Part shown: positions 26,467-35,437 of the stretch, one piece after another | Layout of the letters: each line of letters begins with the position of its first letter | Position numbering within the stretch: position 1 is the first letter of the stretch | Source: Enterocloster aldenensis | GTDB lineage: Bacteria > Bacillota > Clostridia > Lachnospirales > Lachnospiraceae | Length of the DNA: 64,000 bases | Assembly (NCBI RefSeq): GCF_003434055.1 | Contig: NZ_QVEX01000001.1 | Location: 993,824-1,057,823, forward strand | Reading direction: 5' to 3' | The notes under the pieces: generated by a model | Told to the model about the DNA's origin: nothing | Database searches by the model: none | The model's input: the letters and a program-made list of their open reading frames with translations, nothing else | Position numbers and translations under genes: made by a program

Positions 26467-26494
26467 ATTATACTCGCTTTAGATAGTTTGTCAA
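26467..26494 (-). promoter_or_regulatory. Promoter of the minus-strand HTH gene
   Basis: Minus strand TTGACA (26489-26494), 16-bp spacer, TATAAT (26467-26472). Confidence 0.6.
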
Positions 26495-26506
26495 TAAAAG
26501 ATTGAC
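26490..26506. promoter_or_regulatory. Palindromic operator shared by divergent promoters
   Basis: GTCAAT-AAAAG-ATTGAC: perfect 6-bp arms around 5 bp. The arms contain the -35 boxes of both divergent promoters, so a protein bound here would block both. Confidence 0.6.
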
Positions 26507-26530
26507 GCATCTCCTCTCAAATGTTAATAT
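26502..26530 (+). promoter_or_regulatory. Promoter of HTH gene 1
   Basis: TTGACG (26502-26507), 17-bp spacer, TAATAT (26525-26530). The ribosome site GGAGG begins only 6 bp later, so the mRNA leader would be very short. Confidence 0.6.
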
Positions 26531-26548
26531 CGTTCTGGAGGTAAGAAT

Positions 26549-26878
26549 ATGGAATTTAATGAAAGTCTGAAACGGTTATTGATAGAAAAAAACATGAAAC
26601 AGGCAGACCTGTGCCGCCTGGCCCACATCCAGACATCCCTTATGTCCGAGTATATCAATGGCAAAAAAAGCCCCACCATCGGCAATGCCATCCAGATTGC
26701 TGATGCCCTGGACATATCCCTGGACGTCCTGGCTGGCAGGGAAGAACGGGTCCGCTACTCAGAATCTGTACCTAACGTCTATGTATCGCAGTTAAATGAT
26801 TGTATGAATGGATTATCTGAAAATGAATGTACATTTGTAATGGATGTCATACGCGCAATGAGGGAAGATTTGAGGTAG
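26549..26878 (+). CDS. XRE-family regulator, copy 1
   Basis: 109 residues. N-terminal HTH_3 domain (KQADLCRLAHIQTSLMSEYI, then GKKSPTIGNAIQIADALDIS) and a short C-terminal part (QLNDCMNGLSENECTFVMDV) probably for dimerisation. About two thirds identical to the protein at 27260, same length. Preceded by the palindromic operator overlapping its -35, so autoregulation is likely. No toxin or phage gene adjoins it. Confidence 0.8.
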   Translation: MEFNESLKRLLIEKNMKQADLCRLAHIQTSLMSEYINGKKSPTIGNAIQIADALDISLDVLAGREERVRYSESVPNVYVSQLNDCMNGLSENECTFVMDVIRAMREDLR

Positions 26879-27199
26879 TTCACAGAATAAAAAGCAAGGG
26901 ATGCAGTCTCTTCGGCTACGTCCCCTCTGCCTTAAATCCCCTGCATATCTTTTCTTATACTCAGATATCAGTGAGTAATACAGGTAATGGTATTCTTGAC
27001 TGGTTAGTTATCCATGTCTCTGTAAATCAGCAGACAGCAGCCAATCCCTGCTCCAAACAGCCAGTCTTCTGGAACCGCCAATTCCTCAGGCCCCAACTAA
27101 TGTACATTCCATTCATATTACTCAGGAAGATGCCTTTTCCTCCTATAGCATTATCATTTGCGAGTCATGTACACCATTTTTACTATCTTTTATCAGTTT

Positions 27200-27216
27200 G
27201 TCAATAAAATATTGAC
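27200..27216. promoter_or_regulatory. Palindromic operator, second copy
   Basis: GTCAAT-AAAAT-ATTGAC, the same arms as the site at 26490 with one base changed in the centre; it overlaps the -35 of the second HTH gene. Confidence 0.6.
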
Positions 27217-27240
27217 TGCGGCACACACAAATGCTAATAT
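27212..27240 (+). promoter_or_regulatory. Promoter of HTH gene 2
   Basis: TTGACT (27212-27217), 17-bp spacer, TAATAT (27235-27240); same layout as the first copy. Confidence 0.6.
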
Positions 27241-27259
27241 CTTCCTGGAGGTAGGAAAC

Positions 27260-27589
27260 ATGGGATTTAATGAGAATTTAAGATTGTTATTGATACAGAA
27301 AGAAATGAAGCAGGCAGACCTGTGCCGCATGACCGGCATACAGACCTCCCTTATGTCCGAATACATAAGCGGCAAGAAAAGCCCCACCATCAGAAACGCC
27401 ATTCTCATTGCTGATGCTTTCGATATCTCCCTGGACACCCTTGTGGGAAGGGAAGAACGGGTCCGCTATTCAAGACGCGCCGATCATGCATATGGGATAC
27501 AGCTGAACGAATCCATGGACGGATTGTCGGAAAAGGAATATACCTTTGTGCTGGATGTGATAAAGGCCATGCGCCAGCACCTTAAGTAG
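27260..27589 (+). CDS. XRE-family regulator, copy 2
   Basis: 109 residues, tandem paralogue of the gene at 26549 (MKQADLCR, IQTSLMSEYI, GKKSPTI, GREERVRYS all conserved). The ATG at 27260 is chosen because GGAGG lies 8 nt upstream and the start aligns with copy 1. The promoter and operator were duplicated with the gene; the ~380 bp between the copies holds no other ORF I can support. Confidence 0.8.
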   Translation: MGFNENLRLLLIQKEMKQADLCRMTGIQTSLMSEYISGKKSPTIRNAILIADAFDISLDTLVGREERVRYSRRADHAYGIQLNESMDGLSEKEYTFVLDVIKAMRQHLK

Positions 27590-27595
27590 GAAAGA

Positions 27596-27625
27596 GCCAG
27601 GCGCATTAACTGCGCCTGGCCTTTG
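27596..27625 (+). terminator. Terminator after HTH gene 2
   Basis: Perfect 10-bp stem GCCAGGCGCA/TGCGCCTGGC with a TTAAC loop (27596-27620), followed by CTTTG. Confidence 0.75.
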
Positions 27626-27655
27626 TATACACAAACTTCATTATATTAAATGTAA

Positions 27656-28642
27656 TCATCCCATGGACTCCAGGGCTTCCCGCACCCATATAAGATGCTT
27701 CCAGTCAATGGAGAACGGCAGCGAACAGTCCGCGGCCACCACCAGCCCTTCCCGGCCTGCATCCTCAACAATCTTTTTGGCAGCAGCCTTAATCTCCTCC
27801 TCACTCCCCATATTCAGGATTCCCTGGGCCGTATTGGCAAAACCGCCCACCACGCAGCGGTTTCCAAACAGCCTCTTACCTTCTGACAGAGGAACCCCTT
27901 CCACATTAACAGCCCAGTTAACCGCCTTTGACTTATATCCGGTCCACTGGTCCACATGGTTGTGCCTTCCCTCATAACCGCATACATGTAAAATGGAGCA
28001 GTCATTGATGGCATTGGCAGCCTCCAGCACCTGCCGGTCCGCCTCCCCAAAATACTTCTCATGTTCCTCGTCGCTGATAAGATCCACATTCTGGTTCTGC
28101 ACGCAGTAGTAAATGCCGTCCATACCGCCGTCCTCCATCAAAGCCCGCACCAGGTTCACGGTGCCCTCGCTTATCCGCTTCATGGCATCCCCCATTTTCA
28201 CCGGATTTTCCCGGAACGCAGCCATGAACACCTCCTCACCGTGCAGTATGCGGAACAGCATGGAAGGCGAGAACACATTATAGATATAAACCGTCTCATC
28301 ACGCAGCTGTGAAATACGCCGCGCGCTTTTCACATGTGCCTGGATCCAGGGATGTTCCCGGTCCAGGGCCTCAATCCCCGCAAAATCCTCCACGGACTTA
28401 AAGTGGACCAGCCCGTCACTTGGATATCTGAACAGCCCATCGCACATGACCTTCACAAAATCCGGCTGCACTTCATTGATATAACGCCGGTGCCCCTCAT
28501 ATAACGCGTCCAGTATGCCCGGATCCTCCATTGCATCAACCTTGTCTTCATTTTTCACAAAATGGAACCAAAAGGAAAACGGTACACGGTCAACCGGCTG
28601 CCCGTTAAAAGCAGCCATAATACGTTCGCGGTGATTCATCAT
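27656..28642 (-). CDS. Uroporphyrinogen decarboxylase-family protein
   Basis: 328 residues of the URO-D/MtaA-CmuA TIM-barrel superfamily (NHRERIMAAFNGQPVDRVPF start; SILHVCGYEGRHNHV near residue 215; GGFANTAQGILNMGSEEE). The HVCG segment resembles the zinc-binding His/Cys of corrinoid methyltransferases rather than haem enzymes. No corrinoid protein is nearby, so the substrate is unknown. Last gene of a three-gene operon with an oxidoreductase and an aldo/keto reductase, suggesting catabolism of a small sugar-like or methylated compound. The start could also be the next ATG, 3 bp downstream. Confidence 0.75.
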   Translation of the reverse strand: MMNHRERIMAAFNGQPVDRVPFSFWFHFVKNEDKVDAMEDPGILDALYEGHRRYINEVQPDFVKVMCDGLFRYPSDGLVHFKSVEDFAGIEALDREHPWIQAHVKSARRISQLRDETVYIYNVFSPSMLFRILHGEEVFMAAFRENPVKMGDAMKRISEGTVNLVRALMEDGGMDGIYYCVQNQNVDLISDEEHEKYFGEADRQVLEAANAINDCSILHVCGYEGRHNHVDQWTGYKSKAVNWAVNVEGVPLSEGKRLFGNRCVVGGFANTAQGILNMGSEEEIKAAAKKIVEDAGREGLVVAADCSLPFSIDWKHLIWVREALESMG

Positions 28643-28697
28643 AGCCCTTCTTTCTTCAAATTATATGGTAATCCAATGATTTACATTTCCCTGTAAT

Positions 28698-29690
28698 CTA
28701 AATCTCGATATAGCGCCCTTCCCGGTTGGAACGGTAAACCGCGTCCACAACCTCCATGACCCGCAGCCCGTCCCTGGCGGATACAGGCGGCGGCCCGCCA
28801 TTAAGGATGCATTGAAAAAACGCCTCATCCACAAGGGTTTTCTCCACCTCCCTCTGGCTGGGCACATCCGGCAGGCAGAAGTATTCCGTCTGGCCGTCCG
28901 CCAGTTCCACGCAGACCGGCGCCTTCTGGCCGTATAAGGTAATGCTGCCTTTGGTGCCAAATATCCGGGTGGTGCGGTCATTGCCGTTATAACTGACACG
29001 GCTGGCCGTCAGACTGGCAATCACGCCGTTTTCATACTGGAGGATTGCCATGGCGGTGTCGTCCCCGCTGGTCACGTAGCGGCTGCGCCCCTGTGCGTCA
29101 ACCCGAGTCAGACGCGCCGTCACACCGCTCACAGAGGATGAGAGCAGGTAATGCATCAAATCAATCCGGTGGCTCAGTACCTCGCTTGCCGCATTGTAAT
29201 CTTCCGGACAGGCATCATCCATGGGCAGATCCAGTCCCAGGCAGCTGCGCACATTCAGCACTATGCCAATCACACCTGCATCCAGTAATTCCCTGGCCTT
29301 TATGTGGGGTCCGTAATAACGCTGGTTATGGGAAACCATCAGTTTGGCTTCTGCATTATCCGAAGCCTCCAGCATGAGCGCTGCCTCCCCGGCCGTAACA
29401 CTCATTGGCTTTTCACACAGGACATGTTTCCCAGCAGCCAGGGCAGCCAGCGTATACCTGCAGTGGGTAGATGCCGGGGTACAGATGATAACTGCGTCCA
29501 CGCAGCTGTCCGCCCAGATTTCATCCAGACATGTATAGGCTTTACAGCCCAATTCACCGGCATCCTTCCTGCTGTGTTCCAGGCTGCGGTTATAGATTCC
29601 GTGAAGGACCGCCAGACCCGACCGCCTTATATTAGGAATATGCCTGGTATGGGCAATATTCCCGCTTCCGATTATAACTGTGCGTATCAT
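28698..29690 (-). CDS. Gfo/Idh/MocA family oxidoreductase
   Basis: 330 residues. Rossmann NAD(P) domain MIRTVIIGSGNIAHTRHIPN, the EKP motif in HVLCEKPMSVTAGEA near residue 97, and an alpha/beta C-terminal substrate domain. Members oxidise or reduce sugars, inositols and sugar acids. Middle gene of the operon, 9 bp after the aldo/keto reductase. The substrate cannot be assigned. Confidence 0.85.
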   Translation of the reverse strand: MIRTVIIGSGNIAHTRHIPNIRRSGLAVLHGIYNRSLEHSRKDAGELGCKAYTCLDEIWADSCVDAVIICTPASTHCRYTLAALAAGKHVLCEKPMSVTAGEAALMLEASDNAEAKLMVSHNQRYYGPHIKARELLDAGVIGIVLNVRSCLGLDLPMDDACPEDYNAASEVLSHRIDLMHYLLSSSVSGVTARLTRVDAQGRSRYVTSGDDTAMAILQYENGVIASLTASRVSYNGNDRTTRIFGTKGSITLYGQKAPVCVELADGQTEYFCLPDVPSQREVEKTLVDEAFFQCILNGGPPPVSARDGLRVMEVVDAVYRSNREGRYIEI

Positions 29691-29699
29691 AAAATGCCC

Positions 29700-30671
29700 C
29701 TACTTCTTTTGTTTGGACACAGAGCTGGACAAATCGCTTTTGCCCTCGTCCCTCAGCTGCGCCCGGTACAGTTCATACCACTCTTCCCTGGTCAGCTCCA
29801 CATCGATGCCCGTGCATATATCCTTCAGCCTCTGTGCATTGGTGGTACCGATAAGGGGCTGGATTTTCGCAGGATGGCGCAGGATCCAGGCAATGGCAAT
29901 GGCTGATTTGGAAACCTGTCTTTCATCCGCCAGACGCCCGGCCACCTGGTTCAGCTCAGGATACTGTTCATTTTCCATAAAAGGTCCGCCGTAAAAGCCG
30001 AACTGGAAAGGGCTCCATGCCTGGATGGTCATTTTATGGATGCGGCTGTAGGTAAGGACATCCCCATTGGTATCCGCCAGGGCATGGGGCTGCATGCGCA
30101 GGGGCTGGGACGCGTCCACCAGGTCGGGATGCGCCACGGAAAACTGGAGCTGGTTCATGATAAGGGGCTGCTGCACACAGGTTTTCAGCAGTTCCACCTG
30201 CATGGGCTTGTGGTTGGAAACGCCGAAGTACCGCACTTTCCCGGTGGAGTGGAGATAATCAAATGCCTCTGCCACTTCCTCCGGTTCCACCAGGGTATCC
30301 GGGTGGTGGAGCAGGAACATATCCAGATAATCCGTGCCCAGACGTTTTAAGCTTGCCTCTGCGGACTTGATGATATGCTCCTTTGACTGGTCGTTATAGA
30401 GGGTCTGCACCTGGTCGCGGATAAGGGTGCACTTGGACTGGATCTGAATCCGTTCCCTGACGGAAGGCGTCTTCAAATCCAGTATTTCCCCAAAAATCTC
30501 CTCACTTTTCCCAAACCCGTAAACATCCGCATGGTCAAACAGGCGGATACCCAGGTCCAGGGCCTGATGGACCACCTTCCTGGCATCCTCCAGGGGTACA
30601 CGGCAGATGCGCATACATCCCAGTGCTGCTGCCGAGGATTCCACCATGCCGCCAATCATAATATGTTTCAT
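29700..30671 (-). CDS. Aldo/keto reductase
   Basis: 323 residues, (beta/alpha)8 NADPH-dependent reductase of the YdhF-like group. Catalytic Asp/Tyr in IRLFDHADVYGFGKSE, Lys in IQSKCTL and His in MFLLHHPDTL; the C-terminal cofactor site is IQPLIGTTNAQRL. First gene of the three-gene operon. RBS GGAGAGGAG. Confidence 0.88.
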   Translation of the reverse strand: MKHIMIGGMVESSAAALGCMRICRVPLEDARKVVHQALDLGIRLFDHADVYGFGKSEEIFGEILDLKTPSVRERIQIQSKCTLIRDQVQTLYNDQSKEHIIKSAEASLKRLGTDYLDMFLLHHPDTLVEPEEVAEAFDYLHSTGKVRYFGVSNHKPMQVELLKTCVQQPLIMNQLQFSVAHPDLVDASQPLRMQPHALADTNGDVLTYSRIHKMTIQAWSPFQFGFYGGPFMENEQYPELNQVAGRLADERQVSKSAIAIAWILRHPAKIQPLIGTTNAQRLKDICTGIDVELTREEWYELYRAQLRDEGKSDLSSSVSKQKK

Positions 30672-30733
30672 AAATGCTCCTCTCCTTGGCCGTATCTGAA
30701 CCTTCTCATTTACGCCATTTTACTTTAACATAT

Positions 30734-30742
30734 ATTATACCA
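30734..30742 (-). promoter_or_regulatory. Extended -10 of the aldo/keto reductase operon
   Basis: Minus strand TGGTATAAT in the 83-bp gap after livF; no good -35, so an extended -10 promoter is suggested. Confidence 0.4.
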
Positions 30743-30754
30743 CATCTGCCTCAA

Positions 30755-31474
30755 TCAGGAATGGGCATTTCCCAGGTAGGCCCTCTTTACCTCTTCATTG
30801 CTGCGCAGTTCCTTGGCCGGCCCGTGGAGCGTGATCCTGCCTGTCTCCAGCACATATCCGTAATCAGCTACCTTAAGCGCCATGTTGGCGTTCTGCTCTA
30901 TCAGCAGGATGGTCACGCCCTGCCGGTTGATATCGCGGATCAGGTCAAAAATCAGCTGTACCAGATTGGGCGCCAGGCCCAGGGAAGGCTCGTCCAGCAG
31001 CAGAAGCTTTGGATTGCCCATCAGGGACCGGCCGATTGCCAGCATCTGCTGTTCACCGCCGGACAAGGTGCCTGCCTGCTGCTTCAGGCGTTCCTTGAGC
31101 CTGGGGAATAGCTGGCAGACCCGTTCATAGCCGTCGCTAACCAGCTTTTTCTGGTTCCTGACCGGAAATGCACCCAGCCGCAGGTTCTCCTCCACCGTAA
31201 GGGAGGGGAACACCTCCCGGCCTTCCGGGGAAAGGCTGACGCCCCTTTTCACAATCTTGTGCGGCCCCATATTGGCAATATTTTCACCGTTCAGTTCAAT
31301 AACAGAGCCTTCCGCCACCTTTAATATCCCTGTGGCGGAAAGGACCGTGGTGCTTTTTCCCGCCCCATTAGACCCTACCAGGGTTACGATTTTTCCTTCC
31401 GGCACATCCAGGTCAATGCCTTTCAGGGCATGGATGGCCCCATAATATGTATTCAGGTTCCGTATTCTAAGCAT
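30755..31474 (-). CDS. livF: Liv-type ABC transporter ATP-binding protein (LivF-like)
   Basis: About 239 residues. Walker A VGSNGAGKSTT, signature LSGGEQQMLAIGRSLM, Walker B LLLDEPSLGLAPNLV, the LivF-typical form. The ATG at 31474 has GGAGG at 6 nt and overlaps the end of livG by 8 bp. Last gene of the nine-gene operon starting with dhaK. The symbol describes homology only; the operon suggests a non-amino-acid substrate. Confidence 0.9.
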   Translation of the reverse strand: MLRIRNLNTYYGAIHALKGIDLDVPEGKIVTLVGSNGAGKSTTVLSATGILKVAEGSVIELNGENIANMGPHKIVKRGVSLSPEGREVFPSLTVEENLRLGAFPVRNQKKLVSDGYERVCQLFPRLKERLKQQAGTLSGGEQQMLAIGRSLMGNPKLLLLDEPSLGLAPNLVQLIFDLIRDINRQGVTILLIEQNANMALKVADYGYVLETGRITLHGPAKELRSNEEVKRAYLGNAHS

Positions 31475-32240
31475 CCTCATCCTCCTCCTGGCCAAGATAG
31501 GCTTCAATGACCCTGGGATTGGCGGCAATCTCCTTTGGCAGGCCGGAAGCTATAAGCTTGCCGTAATCCAGCACATAAATGCGGTCCGAGATATTCATGA
31601 CCACGTTCATATCGTGCTCAATCATCAGGATGGTATATCCCTGGTCCCGCAGCTCTTTTATGAAATCCAGCAGGTCCCCGGATTCCTGCGGGTTCATGCC
31701 TGCCGCAGGCTCATCCAGAAGCAGTACCGAGGTATCCGTGGCAATGGCGCGGGCAATCTCCAGCCGGCGCTGGAGGCCGTAGGGCAGGTTCTGGGCATAG
31801 TCATCGGCATAATCCGCCAGACCGATGGATTCCAGGATGTCCATGGCCTTCTGGGTGCTTTCCCGTTCAGCCCTGCGGTATCTGGCCGTCTTAAACACCA
31901 GGTCGGGAAATGAATACCGGATATTGATACTGCCGCCTATAAGGACATTTTCAATGACACGCATTTCCTTAAACAGCCTGATATTCTGGAAGGTACGGGC
32001 AATACCCGCCCCCACGATGGTCTGGGGCCTGTTATTCTGGATTGGTTTTCCCTTAAATATGATTTCCCCTGATGTCACCTGGTAGACACCGGTCAGCATA
32101 TTGAACAGCGTTGTTTTGCCCGCCCCATTGGGCCCGATGATGCTGATGATTTCCCCCTGTTCCACGTGGAGGGAAACGTCATTGACAGCCACAAGGCCCT
32201 TAAACTTTTTAGTCACGTTTTTCATTTCAAGAAGACTCAT
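31467..32240 (-). CDS. livG: Liv-type ABC transporter ATP-binding protein (LivG-like)
   Basis: 257 residues. Walker A IGPNGAGKTTLFNML, LivG-type insertion with GIARTFQNIRLFKEM, signature LPYGLQRRLEIARAIA and Walker B LLLDEPAAGMNP. Its ATG overlaps the livM stop by 4 bp (ATGA). Pairs with LivF to energise the importer. Confidence 0.92.
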   Translation of the reverse strand: MSLLEMKNVTKKFKGLVAVNDVSLHVEQGEIISIIGPNGAGKTTLFNMLTGVYQVTSGEIIFKGKPIQNNRPQTIVGAGIARTFQNIRLFKEMRVIENVLIGGSINIRYSFPDLVFKTARYRRAERESTQKAMDILESIGLADYADDYAQNLPYGLQRRLEIARAIATDTSVLLLDEPAAGMNPQESGDLLDFIKELRDQGYTILMIEHDMNVVMNISDRIYVLDYGKLIASGLPKEIAANPRVIEAYLGQEEDEDA

Positions 32241-33265
32241 ACCGTGTCACCGCCTGGACTAGATTTGTGTTTAAAGGTTACGCCCTTTGGAAATCGGTAG
32301 GGCCGGTCGGATAAGCTGCCCAAGAGGCCCTGGGAGCGGAAACGCATCATGACGAGAAGTATGAGCCCGTATACCACAAACCGGTATAATGCAAATGACC
32401 GCAATACTTCGGGGAATGCCACTAATAGCACCGCTCCGAGGATCTGCCCCTTGATACTGCCCATGCCGCCCAGAATACAGATGCAGACAATGAGCATCGA
32501 AGTGTCAAAGTTAAATGTGTTAGGGTCAATGTAACGGTTCATTGCGGCAAAGGTTGCGCCCGCAAGCCCTGCCAGTCCCCCTGCGATGGCAAAAGCCGTT
32601 ACTTTATAGCGTTCCACGCTGACTCCCATGAGAACGGTGGCCAGCTCATCGTTTTTGATTGCCCGCAGGGTCCGTCCCAGCTTCGAATTGTCAATGGCCG
32701 CGCAGAATGCAATGGAAAGGATGAGGAAGGACAGCACCAGCAGGTACAGGCCGCCATTGGCCGTTGTCAGCTCATACCCCATGACGCTGGGACGCGGGAT
32801 CTGCTGGATGCCAAAGGCCCCATTGGTCACATCCTCCCAGCTGAGCAGGACCATCCGGACAACCTCTGCAAAACCCATGGTGGTGATGGCCAGATAAGAA
32901 CCGGAAAGCCTCATGGTGGTCAGACCCAGCAGCATGCCAAGAACCACGGAGAACAGGACGCCGATGATTGCTGAGCTAAAAAAGCCCATGCCGTACCGGG
33001 TGCCCATGATGGCCGATGCATAGGCGCCGATGGAATAAAATGCAGCATGTCCCATGGACAGCATGCCGGTCAGCCCAAGTATGATATTCAGGCTCAGCGC
33101 CAGTATGGCATACAGGCCAATCATAATCAGCACGCGGTACATGTACTGGTTTACGTCAAGGAAATAAAGGGCCGCCAGCGCCATGACCAGCGCCAGATGG
33201 ACGGGCTTGTCATATTTCCAGTAAAGCTCCTTCAGATTGCGGAATATATTTTTCATGGTATCCAT
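32237..33265 (-). CDS. livM: Liv-type ABC transporter permease (LivM-like)
   Basis: 342 residues with 8-10 hydrophobic segments; LSLNIILGLTGMLSMGHAAFYSIGAY is the LivM membrane signature (split here at GLTGMLSMGH). A polar C-terminal tail ends GVTFKHKSSPGGDTV. Starts 1 bp after the livH stop. Confidence 0.9.
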   Translation of the reverse strand: MDTMKNIFRNLKELYWKYDKPVHLALVMALAALYFLDVNQYMYRVLIMIGLYAILALSLNIILGLTGMLSMGHAAFYSIGAYASAIMGTRYGMGFFSSAIIGVLFSVVLGMLLGLTTMRLSGSYLAITTMGFAEVVRMVLLSWEDVTNGAFGIQQIPRPSVMGYELTTANGGLYLLVLSFLILSIAFCAAIDNSKLGRTLRAIKNDELATVLMGVSVERYKVTAFAIAGGLAGLAGATFAAMNRYIDPNTFNFDTSMLIVCICILGGMGSIKGQILGAVLLVAFPEVLRSFALYRFVVYGLILLVMMRFRSQGLLGSLSDRPYRFPKGVTFKHKSSPGGDTV

Positions 33266-33266
33266 T

Positions 33267-34142
33267 CTACACCTTCACCGTCACTTTCTTACCAAAAACC
33301 CCGTTGGGGCGGATGATCAAAACCAGGAACAGGATGATGAACGCGGTGGCGTCCCTGTAGGCCCCGCCCAGATAGGTAACGGCAAGGGCCTCCGCAACCC
33401 CCACCACCAGTCCTCCCACCACGGCCCCATGGAGCACGCCGATACCGCCAAGTACAGCTGCGGCAAAGGCCTTCAGAGCAATCTGGACACCCATTGTGGG
33501 ATAAACAGTGTTGTAGTAGCCTGCAACCAAAAACGCTGCAAGGGCCGCTGAAATCCCTGAAAGGGCAAAGGTAAAGGTTATGACATTGCGCACATTGACG
33601 CCCACCAGCTGCGCCGCACGCACATTCTGTTCCGTCCCCCGCATGGAAAGCCCTATGCTTGTCCGGTAAATCAAGAGGGTAAATACAGACAGCATCACAA
33701 GGGATACAAGCGCAATCACCACCTGTGTGGAATTCAGCCGGATACCGGCCACATTCCACACCCCGAAATCAAATATCTTGGGAAATGGTTTGCGTTCGCT
33801 TCCAAACGCAATCATCAGAAGATTCTGGACGATATAGGAAAATCCCACCGTACTGATAAGCGCCGCAATGCTGGGCGTGTTTTTTTCCCTCAGGGGTGCC
33901 AGCACGATCCGGTCAAAGCCCACATTAATGATGGCGGTCAGGACGCACGACAGGATTAGGGCGGGTCCCCATCCCCATTCCAGCGTCACGAACAGCAGGG
34001 CCACATGGGCGCCCAGCGCATATACGGCGCCATGGGACATATTGACCAGACGTAAAATCCCGAATACAAGGGAATACCCCACGGCAATCAATGCATAAAT
34101 CATGCCAAGAGACAACCCGTTAATAAGCTGCTGAAATAACAT
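33267..34142 (-). CDS. livH: Liv-type ABC transporter permease (LivH-like)
   Basis: 291 residues, about eight hydrophobic segments; NGLSLGMIYALIAVGYSLVF then GILRLVNMSHGAVYALGAH is the LivH start signature. The ATG at 34142 has GGGGG upstream. 62 bp after the binding protein. Confidence 0.9.
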   Translation of the reverse strand: MLFQQLINGLSLGMIYALIAVGYSLVFGILRLVNMSHGAVYALGAHVALLFVTLEWGWGPALILSCVLTAIINVGFDRIVLAPLREKNTPSIAALISTVGFSYIVQNLLMIAFGSERKPFPKIFDFGVWNVAGIRLNSTQVVIALVSLVMLSVFTLLIYRTSIGLSMRGTEQNVRAAQLVGVNVRNVITFTFALSGISAALAAFLVAGYYNTVYPTMGVQIALKAFAAAVLGGIGVLHGAVVGGLVVGVAEALAVTYLGGAYRDATAFIILFLVLIIRPNGVFGKKVTVKV

Positions 34143-34204
34143 GTACTTACCCCCAGTCAATTCATTAAAAAAACAATCCGGTTTCCCTTACCGTGAAGCT
34201 TCCC

Positions 34205-35437
34205 TTACAGAGAAGCAACAAACTCATCCCACGGCAGGATTGCCATGTCTGTCAGTTCCACGAACTTGCCGCCGCTCACTTCAAATACCAGCAGGTTCTT
34301 CTGCGCATCGCCAATCCCGTTAAAGGTGATGTGTCCTGTGATGGCGTCATAATCCGTATCATACAGCGCATCCTTGATGGCTGAACGCTCAGCGCTGCCC
34401 GCCCGCTCAATGGCCTGGGCAATCATGTTCACATTCTCATAGGTCTGCACCGCCATGTTGTCCGGGTCGTGCCCTGTCTTCTCATTGAACTGCTGCACAA
34501 ACTTCTGGGCTGCAGGGTCAGGATTCTCAGGATTAAAGCCGGCACACATGCGCACGCCTTCCACCGCGCTTCCCCCAAGGTTAATCAGCTCCGTGGAATA
34601 GGCGGAACCAACCGAGAACATTTTAATATCAGGATTTAAGGTGCGGTACTGGTTCGCAAACGGAGCAAAGGTGGCGTACATAGTCAGCACGAAAACCGTG
34701 TCGCAGTCCTGTTCCATGAACTTGGTGATATTGGCGGAGAACTCCTCGGTTCCATCCATGACCTCTTCCTGGAGCACGATCTCAAAGTCCACTTTGCCCT
34801 TTACCTGCTCATAGGCAGTTTCCATGGCCTGCAGCGCGCCCTGCCCCCAGTCGTTTTTCAGTACCAGCACGCCTACCCGTTTGCTGCCGCTGTTCTGGCA
34901 TATCTGGAGGACCGTCTCAACCTCCTGTGAAATCAGTACATTGTTGCGGAAAATATATTCACCCATGCCGGAATAGTCGGGATGTGACGCGGACGCGGAT
35001 AACAGCGGTATCCCTGCGTCCATATATGTATTGGCAGCCGTCATGGCAACGCCTGATGAAAAATGTCCCAGGACCGCTGCAATGGAATCATCCGAAGCAA
35101 TCATCTCCGCAATGGCGCCTACCTCCTCCTGGCTGTTCTTGTCATCAAACTGCAGCAGTTCCATGGGCGCGCCGTCTAAAAGACCGCCGCTGCTGTTGAT
35201 TTCATCCACCGCAATCTCGCAGGCAGCGTAGAAGTTCTGGCCGTATTCCGCGTAATCGCCTGTCATGGGACCGGAAAATGCAATCTTAATCGGGGTCTTT
35301 CCGGAATCAGCCGCGGTTTCGCCCGGCGCGTCCGCATTCCTGCTCACAGCCGGTGCATCTGTGGTTTTGCCGCCGCAGGCGCCTAGGGCGCTTGCCATCA
35401 TCAGGACTGACAGGACAATACTAATCTTTTTTTTCAT
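34205..35437 (-). CDS. Liv-type (HAAT) ABC substrate-binding lipoprotein
   Basis: 410 residues, Peripla_BP_6 family. Lipoprotein signal with LGACGG at about residues 18-23, then a short linker and PIKIAFSGPMTGDYAEYGQN, NSSGGLLDGAPMELLQFDDK, AVLGHFSSGVAMTAANTYMD. The family is best known for branched-chain amino acids, amides and urea. Its start overlaps the end of the tpi-like gene by 17 bp, so it is translationally linked to the kinase/isomerase genes; this suggests a sugar or polyol ligand, which is inference. RBS GGAGG at 8 nt. Confidence 0.87.
   Translation of the reverse strand: MKKKISIVLSVLMMASALGACGGKTTDAPAVSRNADAPGETAADSGKTPIKIAFSGPMTGDYAEYGQNFYAACEIAVDEINSSGGLLDGAPMELLQFDDKNSQEEVGAIAEMIASDDSIAAVLGHFSSGVAMTAANTYMDAGIPLLSASASHPDYSGMGEYIFRNNVLISQEVETVLQICQNSGSKRVGVLVLKNDWGQGALQAMETAYEQVKGKVDFEIVLQEEVMDGTEEFSANITKFMEQDCDTVFVLTMYATFAPFANQYRTLNPDIKMFSVGSAYSTELINLGGSAVEGVRMCAGFNPENPDPAAQKFVQQFNEKTGHDPDNMAVQTYENVNMIAQAIERAGSAERSAIKDALYDTDYDAITGHITFNGIGDAQKNLLVFEVSGGKFVELTDMAILPWDEFVASL

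Noticed and set aside
26146..27625. Prophage or toxin-antitoxin island
   Set aside because: Three small HTH genes are present, but there is no integrase, structural, lysis or toxin gene and no attachment-site repeat.
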